A DNA stretch of 64,000 bases from assembly GCA_002923315.1 (NCBI GenBank), contig BEHM01000003.1, positions 1-64,000 of the forward strand. The letters are read 5' to 3'. A model generated the notes under the pieces. That model was not told where the DNA came from. It saw only the letters and a list, made by a program, of their open reading frames with translations, and did no database searches. The stretch is from a bacterium HR10. Lineage in GTDB: Bacteria; Acidobacteriota; Blastocatellia; HR10. This document shows, one piece after another, positions 56,792 to 64,000 of the stretch. A program made the translations under genes and the position numbers. Numbering within the stretch: position 1 is the stretch's first letter; each line of letters opens with the position of its first letter.

Positions 56792-58483
56792 TCAGAAGCG
56801 CAAGGCGAGGCTCCCCCGAATCGAGCGAGGCGCGCGGACCAGGAGGAGCCCGCTCCCCTCCGCATGCGCGTTCTGGGGCCATGCGATCAGATTCCGCGCT
56901 TCAATGATGGCTTCCCAGCGACCCGGCAAAAAGGCGATGCTCGGCAGTTCCTGAGCGATGATCAGCGTCAGGCCGGGATCAAGGGGGGGCAAGTGAGGAA
57001 GGCCATCTTCCAATGGCCGCTCCCACACGGGCGCGATCAGCACCGAGAGGACGTGAGAGGGGAGGCGATAGAACGGGTCCGCATCCATCGCGCTCCATCT
57101 CCGCGCGGCGCGGAAGTGAGCCGCCACGCGCGTGCGCGTGCGGGCGAACATGGCGTCCACGCGTCCGGCCAGCAGGTGAAAATCGCGGGGCGGGAGGGCA
57201 CCGACCGTCTTCTCGGAAGGCGACGACCGTTCAGTGCCGAAGGCGTAGCCGACGGTCGCCCTCACCGAACCGCCAAGCGGGCGAGTGTAGAGGACGCGAA
57301 GGCCGTGACGTGATCCGATCCCTGCGGAGAAGACGCTCGCGCCGTGGTCCGCTTGCCCCAGCTCCTCACTTGGGCTCGCATTCTGAAAGATCGCGATCTC
57401 CAGCTTGTGCTGCTCTCCGAGCGCCCGCTCCAGGCCCACCTGCCACTGATGGCCCCCATCCATTGGGCGCCCATCCCATTGGAGGTGAGGCCGAGCGGGA
57501 TAGGGCGCCGGGAGCGCAGCGCTTCCGCGTGTGAGATCGGCATGCACTTCCTGGAGCGAGGAGAAGTCAGCCTTGATCCGCGTGTGTTCGGTGAGCGTCC
57601 ATCGCAGACCGAGTCGGGGGATAGTCTCCCAGGAGGCAAGTCCATGCGCGCGAGTTCGCTGCACGTCCAGACCATAGGTGAGCGAGAGCGCGGATGCGAC
57701 GTCCCATTGATCGGCGATTCGAAATGCCAATTGCCGCGCCTCATGTGGCCATTCCGGAGTCGCGCGCCATTCGGTCGCGGCGATCACAGCGTTCAGACGA
57801 TGGGACTTGAACGGCTTGGCCACGGCCTCCATCTCCCATCGCCCCGGATATCCCCCCCATCCCGTCGTCTGCGCGGCGATAGCGAGCGCCAGCCGAGGAG
57901 ATAGCTCTTGCGCGAAGGCGAGATTCATCGCGCCGCCCGAGGCCACGCGCCGCCGATCTCCGCGAAGAGAGCCACTGGTGATGGTCACCTGTCCGCGCCA
58001 CCGGCCATCGAGGAAGCCAACGAGGACGCGCTCTTCCATCTCGCCATTCTTGTTGAACCGCAGGACGTGACGGCGCGAGGCGCGAACGGCCCATCGGTAA
58101 TCATCGCGATCCTGGCGGCGTTCGACCAGGGTGTCCGTCCGCCGCAGCTCCAGGTCGAAGCTGAGGATGACCTGCGGCTTGATCTCGACGATGCGAGCGA
58201 CGGGGAGAAAGCCCCGTGCTTCTGCCCGCACGCGATATGAGCCCGGAGCCAGGTTCTTGATGAGATATTTGCCGTCCATGCCCGTGCGCAGCATCTTCAC
58301 CGGCCGATCCGACGTATTGGCCGGCAAGAGTCGCACGATTGCACCGATGACCGGATTCCCCGCCTCGTCGAGAACGACGCCCATGATCCCTCCCGAAGGG
58401 CGAGGCGGCGAGGAGGCATGCGCAGGCATGCTCAGAAGAGCGAACACACACACGACGGCCGGAAAGACGCGCGACGGTCTCAT
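56792..58483 (-). CDS. Outer-membrane beta-barrel protein with carboxypeptidase-regulatory-like domain
   Basis: A protein of 563 residues from MRPSRVFPAVVCVFALLSM; AAGGGGGTG precedes this ATG. Signal peptide 1-23 (ends PAHAS). A regulatory-like beta-sandwich (about 28-115: GGIMGVVLDEAGNPVIGAIVRLLPANT, KYLIKNLAPGSYRVRAEARGF) is followed by amphipathic strands typical of a barrel and a terminal aromatic (SLALRF). No plug or TonB box is seen, so it is not a complete TonB receptor. The function is unknown; related proteins are common in Acidobacteriota. Transcribed from a sigma-70 promoter at 58607-58636. Confidence 0.65.
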   Translation of the reverse strand: MRPSRVFPAVVCVFALLSMPAHASSPPRPSGGIMGVVLDEAGNPVIGAIVRLLPANTSDRPVKMLRTGMDGKYLIKNLAPGSYRVRAEARGFLPVARIVEIKPQVILSFDLELRRTDTLVERRQDRDDYRWAVRASRRHVLRFNKNGEMEERVLVGFLDGRWRGQVTITSGSLRGDRRRVASGGAMNLAFAQELSPRLALAIAAQTTGWGGYPGRWEMEAVAKPFKSHRLNAVIAATEWRATPEWPHEARQLAFRIADQWDVASALSLTYGLDVQRTRAHGLASWETIPRLGLRWTLTEHTRIKADFSSLQEVHADLTRGSAALPAPYPARPHLQWDGRPMDGGHQWQVGLERALGEQHKLEIAIFQNASPSEELGQADHGASVFSAGIGSRHGLRVLYTRPLGGSVRATVGYAFGTERSSPSEKTVGALPPRDFHLLAGRVDAMFARTRTRVAAHFRAARRWSAMDADPFYRLPSHVLSVLIAPVWERPLEDGLPHLPPLDPGLTLIIAQELPSIAFLPGRWEAIIEARNLIAWPQNAHAEGSGLLLVRAPRSIRGSLALRF

Positions 58484-58606
58484 ATTCACCCCCTTTCTCG
58501 GAGCACTCCCCCGATGGCAGGCTCGCGCGCCTGATCGTGTGGGGTCTTCGCGAAGACGACGCGCGGGCAATGTCGAACATTTCGGTCGGCCATCATAACC
58601 GGTGAG

Positions 58607-58636
58607 ATTGTGCCCGATGGCCCGACGGCCTGTCAA
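58607..58636 (-). promoter_or_regulatory. Sigma-70 promoter of the beta-barrel gene
   Basis: Minus strand TTGACA (58636-58631), an 18-bp spacer and CACAAT (58612-58607). Predicted start near 58600, leaving a leader of about 117 nt that contains a GTCTTC-GC-GAAGAC hairpin. Confidence 0.6.
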
Positions 58637-58694
58637 GCGCATGGGCTTTTTCTGATCCCGTGCGCTTCCGCCTCCCCCCGCGAGCCCACGGCGC

Positions 58695-59123
58695 TTATTT
58701 CGTCGTCTCCGGCCATCGCGTTTGATAGTGGCATTCGGCGCAGTAGGTGATGATTCGGCCAAAGAGCATCACGGCGAGCATCGCGTCCTTACGATCGGCT
58801 TGGTTCTTCACCGACTGCGTGTCGCGCGCGAGATTGCGCGAGATGTTCGCCAGATCAGCGTTCGTCTCCAGTTTCGCGTACTCCTCGGCGAGTCGGATGA
58901 GTGCCGCCGCCTGCGCGCTCAGCTCTTGGAAATCCGCATCGGTGAACTTCGCTTCGATCGCTCCAGCGAAGATCTTCTCGTGCAGGGCCCGATAGGCGTG
59001 CCCCATCTCGACCATGTTCTCCTTCTTCGAGCGTTGTCCCGGAGGATCCGCGCCCAGAGAAGCGCGCCCCACGGGGATCCCCATGAGCATTCCGACCACG
59101 ATCCACCCGACCACCGTCCTCAT
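58695..59123 (-). CDS. Small secreted c-type cytochrome (c'-like four-helix type)
   Basis: A protein of 142 residues from the ATG at 59123; GAGGAGG precedes it (an in-frame GTG lies 9 bp upstream). Signal peptide 1-27 (ends SLGADP). The mature part is helical (AYRALHEKIFAGAIEAKFTDADFQELSAQAAALIRLAEEYAKLE) and has one heme-binding CAECH near the C terminus (C128, C131, H132), the arrangement of class II cytochromes c'. A periplasmic electron-transfer or ligand-binding role is likely. Divergent from the ferredoxin gene. Confidence 0.72.
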   Translation of the reverse strand: MRTVVGWIVVGMLMGIPVGRASLGADPPGQRSKKENMVEMGHAYRALHEKIFAGAIEAKFTDADFQELSAQAAALIRLAEEYAKLETNADLANISRNLARDTQSVKNQADRKDAMLAVMLFGRIITYCAECHYQTRWPETTK

Positions 59124-59155
59124 GGTTGTCACCTCCTCACGGCGTTCTCGGGGCT

Positions 59156-59164
59156 AGTGTAGCA
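59156..59164 (-). promoter_or_regulatory. Extended -10 promoter of the cytochrome gene
   Basis: Minus strand TGC-TACACT (59164-59156), 32 nt before the ATG at 59123. No clear -35, as is usual for extended -10 promoters. Confidence 0.45.
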
Positions 59165-59231
59165 TATCCGCGGAGAGGCTTCCGCATGCGGAGGGAGCAC
59201 GCGAGGACTTTGCGCGTGAACGGAATCGCCC

Positions 59232-59260
59232 TTGCCAGAGCCGGCGAAATCGGGTATAAG
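59232..59260 (+). promoter_or_regulatory. Sigma-70 promoter of the ferredoxin gene
   Basis: TTGCCA (59232-59237), a 17-bp spacer and TATAAG (59255-59260), 43 nt before the ATG. A GGAGGGAGA ribosome site lies at 59292-59300. Confidence 0.75.
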
Positions 59261-59303
59261 GGACAATTCAAGTTTCGCGGCACTCTCGCGTGGAGGGAGA
59301 AGC

Positions 59304-59609
59304 ATGGCATATACGATTGCAGAACCGTGCATCGGCACAAAGGACACGGCCTGCGTGGATGTCTGCCCGGTGGATTGCATTCACCCGGGGAAGAACGAGC
59401 CCGGATACGATATCGTCGAGCAGCTCTACATCAACCCTGAGGAGTGCATCGACTGCGGCGCGTGCGTGCCGGCCTGCCCGGTCGAGGCGATCTTCCCGAA
59501 CGACGAAGTTCCCGAGAAGTGGGCGTTCTACATCGAGAAGAATGCCGATTACTATGCGCTCTCGGCGGCTGAGTTTCAGGCCAAGTGGAATTCGCCGAAG
59601 CCGGAGTGA
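59304..59609 (+). CDS. 7Fe ferredoxin ([3Fe-4S][4Fe-4S])
   Basis: A protein of 101 residues, MAYTIAEPCIGTKDTACVDV. The cysteine spacing matches Azotobacter-type seven-iron ferredoxins: C9, C17 and C58 for the [3Fe-4S] cluster; C21, C48, C51 and C54 for the [4Fe-4S] cluster; C25 is the extra free cysteine seen in this family. The remaining C-terminal 40 residues match the usual extension (PEKWAFYIEKNADYYALSAAEFQAKW). It is a soluble electron carrier of low potential. A good promoter and ribosome site make it a single-gene unit. Confidence 0.95.
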   Translation: MAYTIAEPCIGTKDTACVDVCPVDCIHPGKNEPGYDIVEQLYINPEECIDCGACVPACPVEAIFPNDEVPEKWAFYIEKNADYYALSAAEFQAKWNSPKPE

Positions 59610-59733
59610 GTCCGGGCGCATCACGAACATCGGCGTCTGAGCGGGCGAGAGGGAGTGCCCCCCTCGGAAGAGGCCAATGGGGTATTCCGATGGGCATTCT
59701 CCCGAGTGTGAGCGGACGCCGTGATATTCTGAA

Positions 59734-60777
59734 TCACAGAGGATGGAGTCCCAGAAGGGCCTCCAGCAATCGAATGGCATCGTGAGCGGTGATGATCCCG
59801 TCGCAATTCACATCCGCTCTTGGTGTGGGCGGCGCTTTTCCTTGAAGGATACGCAACACGAGCTGCAAGTCCTGCCGATCCAGACGCCCGTCTCCGTTCA
59901 CGTCTCCAGAGTGTCCGCACGACGGTGAGCCGATGCGAAAGGGATCGCTCTCGGTCAGGGCGAAGCCCACGTCATTGAAGGCGAGGACCGCAATGCGCGC
60001 GGATTCGGTGGGAACGTCGGGGACGATCCAGAGAAAGCTCCGCGTCTCGGCCGGCAGTCCGCTCGCGATCGGGTCCGGGAGCGCGCCCGCGCGGGGGAAG
60101 AAGAGGAGGTCGAAGGAGGTCGCCTGGGACGCGGTCCAGTGGATGACGATCGGCTGGCCGGGACGAAAAGTCTCCCCTCCGCGGGGGAAACGCACCATCG
60201 CCGTCGGATACGAGGGGGGGACGATCGTGGATTCCGCGGAATAGATCCAATCCCCCAGGCGCGTCCCATCTCCATCAGCGGCATTCCCGGTCGCATAAAA
60301 GGTGACGGGACCGACATCGTGCTCGGGCGCGCGCCAGGCGAAGATCCACTGCGCGCGATCCGGTTGTCCGGCGAACGTGCCGGCGCGCGTGTGTTGGACA
60401 TACAGACGTCCCGTGGGCCCTGTGACGATCTGCGTGTGGGCGGGGTCCGTGAGCACGAATTCCCCGGCTGGTTCGAGTGTGTTCGTCGCGAGCGCCGTCA
60501 GTTGAAAACCCCAACGGCGCTGTCCCGCGTGTTCGAGCCTCACGGTGACCGGCAGCGTCTGGCCCAATTCATACCGAGCGGGATGTTCGAGCTTCAACTC
60601 GCCCGGTCCGCGATCGGTCTCTTCCCCGAACGAATCATGACATTCCGTGCAGGCGCCCTCGCCCGGAGCCCGCGTGAATCCGGGAGGTGGGCCTGTCGAG
60701 AGCCCGAAGCCAACCAGCCCCACCGCCATGAGGAAGCCGAGGGCGAAGAGGCAAACACCGTAGGCGCGCTTGCTCAT
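59734..60777 (-). CDS. Secreted heme-motif / Reelin-like / dockerin protein
   Basis: A protein of 347 residues from MSKRAYGVCLFALGF; an in-frame ATG at 60846 is also possible and neither has a clear ribosome site. Membrane or signal helix 5-27. GACTECHDSFG holds a single heme-type CxxCH (C43, C46, H47). A Reelin-domain-like region (about 50-190: LPVTVRLEHAGQRRWGFQLTAL, TFYATGNAADGDGTRLGDWIYSAE) is followed by a beta-sandwich (FPRGGETFRPGQPIVIHWTA) and a type I dockerin (about 290-347) with two calcium loops (DVNGDGRLDRQDL, DVNCDGIITAHDA). It may anchor to a cohesin-bearing surface partner; none is visible. It follows DUF1501 on the same strand. Confidence 0.75.
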   Translation of the reverse strand: MSKRAYGVCLFALGFLMAVGLVGFGLSTGPPPGFTRAPGEGACTECHDSFGEETDRGPGELKLEHPARYELGQTLPVTVRLEHAGQRRWGFQLTALATNTLEPAGEFVLTDPAHTQIVTGPTGRLYVQHTRAGTFAGQPDRAQWIFAWRAPEHDVGPVTFYATGNAADGDGTRLGDWIYSAESTIVPPSYPTAMVRFPRGGETFRPGQPIVIHWTASQATSFDLLFFPRAGALPDPIASGLPAETRSFLWIVPDVPTESARIAVLAFNDVGFALTESDPFRIGSPSCGHSGDVNGDGRLDRQDLQLVLRILQGKAPPTPRADVNCDGIITAHDAIRLLEALLGLHPL

Positions 60778-60829
60778 CCTTGCGCTCGGGGCCCGCGACA
60801 AATGGGGCCTCGGCTTCGCCAGCGGCCGT

Positions 60830-62137
60830 TCAGGCTCGGATGACATCAAGAAGCTCGAACGCGCCACCCAGGATCTCTCGCGAATCCACGAGGAACCACT
60901 GCTCCAGGATCGTCGCGTAGGTCGAGCGAAAGTCGATCGCGCGGGCGGAGAACTTCGGATCGCCCAACCCGGGATTCAAATCCTCCGCGCGCAGGCTCGG
61001 GTGCTCGCCCACGATCCCCCCCTTGACGCGCGTCCCGATGAGGAATTGTGGGCCCACGGTCCCGTGATCGGTACCTTGATTCCCGTTCTCAAAGACCTTG
61101 CGGCCGAATTCCGACCACGTCATCATGAGGACGCGATCATCGAGTCCGAGCCGCACCAGATCCGCGTAGAAGATGGCCACCGCCTCCGAGAGGCGTGAGA
61201 GCAAGGTGGCATGCGGCGTCGCTTGCGATTGGTGCGTGTCGAACCCTCCGATGCTCACATAGAGAATGCGCGTGCCCAGATCCGCTGCCAGAATCTGCGC
61301 CACCTGTTGCAGCGCGCGCGCCAAGGGATTCTGCTGGTTGTACGTGATGGCGGGATCAGACGTGTAGCGCCGGATGCCGGACTGCAGCATCTGGACGCTC
61401 TCGTACGTGTCGAGCGCGATGAGCCGAATCTGCTCGCGAAGCACGTGCTCGGGAGCCGCCTCTCGATTCAGTGCCAGAAACGCCTGCATCTTGTTCTCGT
61501 GGTCGCCCGGCGGCTGCGTTCGGAATTGATAGTTGGCCACGTTGCTGATGGCTGGCACAAGGACCTGCTCAGCGCGAAGTGTGAGCGGGAGCCGCCCTCC
61601 GGCGAGGGAGACAGCCAACAGGGGATTGTCCGCCGAGGAGAAGGCGATGTCCAAATAGTCCCCGAGCCACCCAGTCCGCTTCATTCCCTGCGGGTCGGCC
61701 GTGTGCCAGATGTCTTGCGAAGCGAAATGCGAGCGATTCGGGTTCGGATATCCGACGGATTGAATCACCGCGACGTGCCCCTGAGCGTAGAGGTCCTTCA
61801 GAGGCGAGAGACTCGGATGAAATCCCAAGAGCGTTCCGGCCGCGTCCGTCCCAATAGGCAGGACGTTCTCTTCCGGGATGGCGAGCGTGGGACGATACTG
61901 GCGATACAGCGAGGCCGCCGAACCGGTGAGTGGGATCACCGTATTCAGCCCGTCATTGCCCCCGTCCATCTGGATGACGATGAGGATGCGGTCCACGGGG
62001 CTGAGCGCGGCCGCCTGTGTCAGGACGCTCTCGGAAGCGGCTCGGACCTGGCGCAGGAAGGCCTGCTGGCCGAGGCCCACGCTCAACAGCGTCAACCCGC
62101 TCTTTTTGATGAATTCCCGACGCGTTGTCTTGTTCAT
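60830..62137 (-). CDS. DUF1501 Tat-exported sulfatase-like protein
   Basis: A protein of 435 residues. A twin-arginine signal (TTRREFIKKSGLTLLSVGL, R6-R7) ends at VRAASE. The body is DUF1501: ILIVIQMDGGNDGLNTVIPL, VGYPNPNRSHFASQDIWHTA, LYVSIGGFDTHQSQ, VLMMTWSEFGRKVFENGNQGTDHGTVGPQFLIG. These histidine/aspartate motifs place the family near alkaline phosphatase and sulfatases, but no activity is proven. It is paired with the DUF1800 gene 10 bp upstream, as is usual, and is exported folded. Confidence 0.9.
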   Translation of the reverse strand: MNKTTRREFIKKSGLTLLSVGLGQQAFLRQVRAASESVLTQAAALSPVDRILIVIQMDGGNDGLNTVIPLTGSAASLYRQYRPTLAIPEENVLPIGTDAAGTLLGFHPSLSPLKDLYAQGHVAVIQSVGYPNPNRSHFASQDIWHTADPQGMKRTGWLGDYLDIAFSSADNPLLAVSLAGGRLPLTLRAEQVLVPAISNVANYQFRTQPPGDHENKMQAFLALNREAAPEHVLREQIRLIALDTYESVQMLQSGIRRYTSDPAITYNQQNPLARALQQVAQILAADLGTRILYVSIGGFDTHQSQATPHATLLSRLSEAVAIFYADLVRLGLDDRVLMMTWSEFGRKVFENGNQGTDHGTVGPQFLIGTRVKGGIVGEHPSLRAEDLNPGLGDPKFSARAIDFRSTYATILEQWFLVDSREILGGAFELLDVIRA

Positions 62138-62147
62138 CGAAGCCTCC

Positions 62148-63698
62148 TCAGCAGAGCTGAAAGTCCGGGGCTGCGAGCATGAGATGAATCAGCCCGCGAA
62201 TCTTCGTGGTCACGAGGGCGCTCGGGCTCACGTTCGGGATCGGGGCCTGGAGATAGGCGATGAGCGCCTCGCGCGCTTCGGTCGAGGGCGGAGCCGGCCA
62301 CAGCCACCGGGCGAGGATGTCCACGACCTCGCCATATCGGTTCTGCTGCATCGCCTCCTGCAGTCCCGCTTGCGCGATGAGCCGCGCCAGGTCTATCCCC
62401 CCTTGGGCGACCCCGAGCGAGAGCACATCGTTGGCGAAGTTGAAGCGCGCCAGGACCGAGGTCGTAGTGATCCACGCCAGGCCCTCTCGCCAGCCGCTCA
62501 CATCCGGGGGGGCGAAGAGCTGTTGCCCCATTTGAATCATCGCATTCTGAATCAGACGCATCGCCGTGGACGATCGCGAGAGCCCATCGGGGCGGCCAGT
62601 GGTGCGATCAAAAGTGAGCAGCCGCATGAGGCTCACCACATACTCGGTCGGGCTCTTGACGCGCGCGCGGAAGGCCCGCTCCGAATAGAACGCTTCCGAG
62701 ACAATGTTGCCCGGAGTGAAGATCGTCCGCAGCATATTGCGGATGTTGAAGGGTTCCTCCCCATGGGCGCCATCGAAGACATCGGCCAAGGCGTTGATGA
62801 TCTCCGGCTCCGGATCCTCATAGCCGAAGAATGTGAAGAGCCGATAGCCGAGGAACCGTCCGACGGCGCTCTGTTTCTGCCCGGGATTCCGATGGCGCAC
62901 GATGTTGTCGAAGATGAAATCGGCGTTGGTGCCCCCGCGCTTGCCCAAGTGTTCGTAAGGGCCGAAATCATGCCGCTGGGCGTCGAAGGAGAAGACACGA
63001 GGGAAGGTGAACCCCACCGCACGAGGAAGGACACGCCATCCCGTCAGCGCACGAGAAGCCTGTCGGATGTCGCGCTCGGTGTAGTTGGGGACTCGCGCCA
63101 CGACGTCTTCCACGCCCATCGAAAATAGCTCGTGAAGCTCGCGCGCATAGTTCTCATTACTCCCGACCTCGCTGTTCTTCTTCACGTTGAACTGGTTGTC
63201 GAGCCAATAGAGCATGGCCGGGTCTTTGCTCAGGTACTCCAACATGCGGCGGAAATTCCCCACGGGGAACGGGTTCCCCGGCGCCGGCCTCAGCAGTCGC
63301 CCCGTATCCGGGTCGAAATTGCCTCGGAAGTTCTCGTTCTGCAGGTAGATCTGCTGCCAGAACTCCAGACCTGTGATCGAGGTCGCAAATAGCCCATGCC
63401 AGAAGAGAACCATTTTCTCCTGCAGGGGTCTTGCCGTCGTCGCCATCGCGTGCAGCCACCAGCGCGTCAGCTTGGTCAAGAAATCCCCCCGCATGCGATT
63501 GAAGTCATCTTGAGAGAGATCCAAAGCCGCCAGCAGCTCCGGATCCGGGGGGACATCCGGGAACTTCTCGAAGTTCAGCAGGTCCTCAACAGTCGCCTGG
63601 AGACCCCGTGCCGTTGCAGTTTCCACCTCGTCAGGATGGGCTGTGAATCCGGCACGACGAAGCAAGTGTGCGATCTTGTCATACTCGTCCAAAGGCAT
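62148..63698 (-). CDS. DUF1800 family protein
   Basis: A protein of 516 residues, MPLDEYDKIAHLLRRAGFTAHPDEV; GAGGAGG precedes the ATG. Family motifs: WWLHAMATTARPLQEKMVLFWHGLFATS, NENYARELHELFSMGV, YTERDIRQASRALTGWRVL, HDFGPYEHLGKRGG and PPDVSGWREGLAWITT. No signal peptide is evident. The family is nearly always next to DUF1501 and its function is unknown; the pair is frequent in Acidobacteriota, Planctomycetes and Verrucomicrobia. Confidence 0.9.
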   Translation of the reverse strand: MPLDEYDKIAHLLRRAGFTAHPDEVETATARGLQATVEDLLNFEKFPDVPPDPELLAALDLSQDDFNRMRGDFLTKLTRWWLHAMATTARPLQEKMVLFWHGLFATSITGLEFWQQIYLQNENFRGNFDPDTGRLLRPAPGNPFPVGNFRRMLEYLSKDPAMLYWLDNQFNVKKNSEVGSNENYARELHELFSMGVEDVVARVPNYTERDIRQASRALTGWRVLPRAVGFTFPRVFSFDAQRHDFGPYEHLGKRGGTNADFIFDNIVRHRNPGQKQSAVGRFLGYRLFTFFGYEDPEPEIINALADVFDGAHGEEPFNIRNMLRTIFTPGNIVSEAFYSERAFRARVKSPTEYVVSLMRLLTFDRTTGRPDGLSRSSTAMRLIQNAMIQMGQQLFAPPDVSGWREGLAWITTTSVLARFNFANDVLSLGVAQGGIDLARLIAQAGLQEAMQQNRYGEVVDILARWLWPAPPSTEAREALIAYLQAPIPNVSPSALVTTKIRGLIHLMLAAPDFQLC

Positions 63699-63752
63699 AA
63701 CGCCCTCCTCAGACCTGACCTCACCACACTCGCCCAGAGAGACGAGAAACGA

Positions 63753-63780
63753 GTCGAAAAAGTTTGAAAACTTTCTCGAC
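63753..63780. promoter_or_regulatory. 28-bp near-perfect palindrome between HU-like and DUF1800 genes
   Basis: GTCGA-A-AAAGTTT-GA-AAACTTT-C-TCGAC: 12 of 13 arm pairs match. It lies 55 bp upstream of DUF1800 and 22 bp beyond the HU-like stop. It may be an operator or, read as RNA, a terminator hairpin; no extended U-run follows. Confidence 0.5.
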
Positions 63781-63801
63781 TGCAGGTCCCAGGCGCCCGA
63801 G

Positions 63802-64000
63802 CTAGGCCGAGGACGGCGCTTCGGCCGATTCCTCCCGACGCGGTTCGCCCGAGGCGCTCAAGATGGCCGTCTTCAACGTCTTCGCGATGCGGAACTTCAA
63901 GACAGCTCGGGCCGGGATCTCAATCGGCTCTCCCGTCTTCGGGTGCCGTCCTGTGCGCGCCTTCCGCTGCGAGAGGATGAGCTTCCCAATCCCCGGGAGA
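63802..64000 (-). CDS. HU/IHF-family DNA-binding protein (5' end outside window)
   Basis: Only the C-terminal 66 residues are inside the window (too short to be listed by a length filter). They read LPGIGKLILSQRKARTGRHPKTGEPIEIPARAVLKFRIAK..., with the beta-arm RKARTGRHPKTGEPIEIPA and the closing KFRIAKTLKTAI typical of HU. The last ~20 residues form an acidic/alanine-rich tail (REESAEAPSSA). HU bends DNA and organises the nucleoid. The start lies to the right of the window. Confidence 0.85.
   Translation of the reverse strand, partial: LPGIGKLILSQRKARTGRHPKTGEPIEIPARAVLKFRIAKTLKTAILSASGEPRREESAEAPSSA

Noticed and set aside
58484..58606. Cobalamin or other known riboswitch in the beta-barrel gene leader
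   Set aside because: Local hairpins exist, but no conserved riboswitch core could be recognised.

Overview
GC-rich, gene-dense bacterial chromosome segment with no rRNA, phage, insertion sequence or CRISPR. The best guess is a thermophilic or hot-spring Acidobacteriota (Blastocatellia-like). Evidence: an Oar-type TonB-dependent receptor with an N-terminal carboxypeptidase-regulatory-like domain, a DUF1501/DUF1800 pair, a dockerin-bearing secreted protein, a diderm BamD lipoprotein, and a SpeD plus BpsA branched-chain polyamine pathway, which is known from thermophiles. The assignment is inference from gene content only.

Layout. 1-6.9 kb: a coiled-coil/PD-(D/E)XK protein cut by the window edge, a cupin, an NtrY/NtrX-like two-component pair and a secreted TPR protein. 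6.9-14.0 kb (minus): an aldo/keto reductase and the operon rrf2-sufB-sufC-sufD-sufS-sufU-sufT for Fe-S assembly, with a palindromic operator over the rrf2 promoter. 14.2-27.6 kb (plus): a tightly overlapping housekeeping run (sirtuin, larC, metG, tatD, EEP nuclease, PASTA protein, rpe, bamD), then valS behind an attenuator-like hairpin, nadC and two thioredoxin-fold proteins. 27.6-34.8 kb (minus): speD-bpsA followed directly by the seven Mrp antiporter genes. 35.0-40.7 kb (plus): five genes built from zinc ribbons, FHA domains, a Ser/Thr kinase, an RDD membrane protein, a SpoIIE-type phosphatase and a PrsW-type intramembrane protease. 40.6-44.0 kb: SAM hydroxide adenosyltransferase, a second cysteine desulfurase, a BsuPI-domain protein, a 2'-5' RNA ligase-like protein and tRNA-Leu(CAG). 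44.1-56.6 kb (minus): TonB receptor, YhaN/YhaO-like ATPase and nuclease, sigma-54 response regulator and a PDZ-containing membrane histidine kinase. 56.8-64 kb: a beta-barrel protein, a small c-type cytochrome, a 7Fe ferredoxin, a heme/Reelin-like/dockerin protein, DUF1501, DUF1800 and a partial HU-family protein.

The two most interesting things are: (1) a probable undescribed sigma-54 regulon, in which the TonB receptor has a consensus sigma-54 promoter preceded by two TTCC-N8-GGAA palindromes 21 bp apart, and the same tandem pair with the same spacing sits upstream of the histidine kinase whose partner is a sigma-54 activator; and (2) the five-gene zinc-ribbon/FHA phospho-signalling island. 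Also notable are several genes whose -10 box lies only 6-11 nt before the start codon (likely leaderless mRNAs) and a structured leader before speD.
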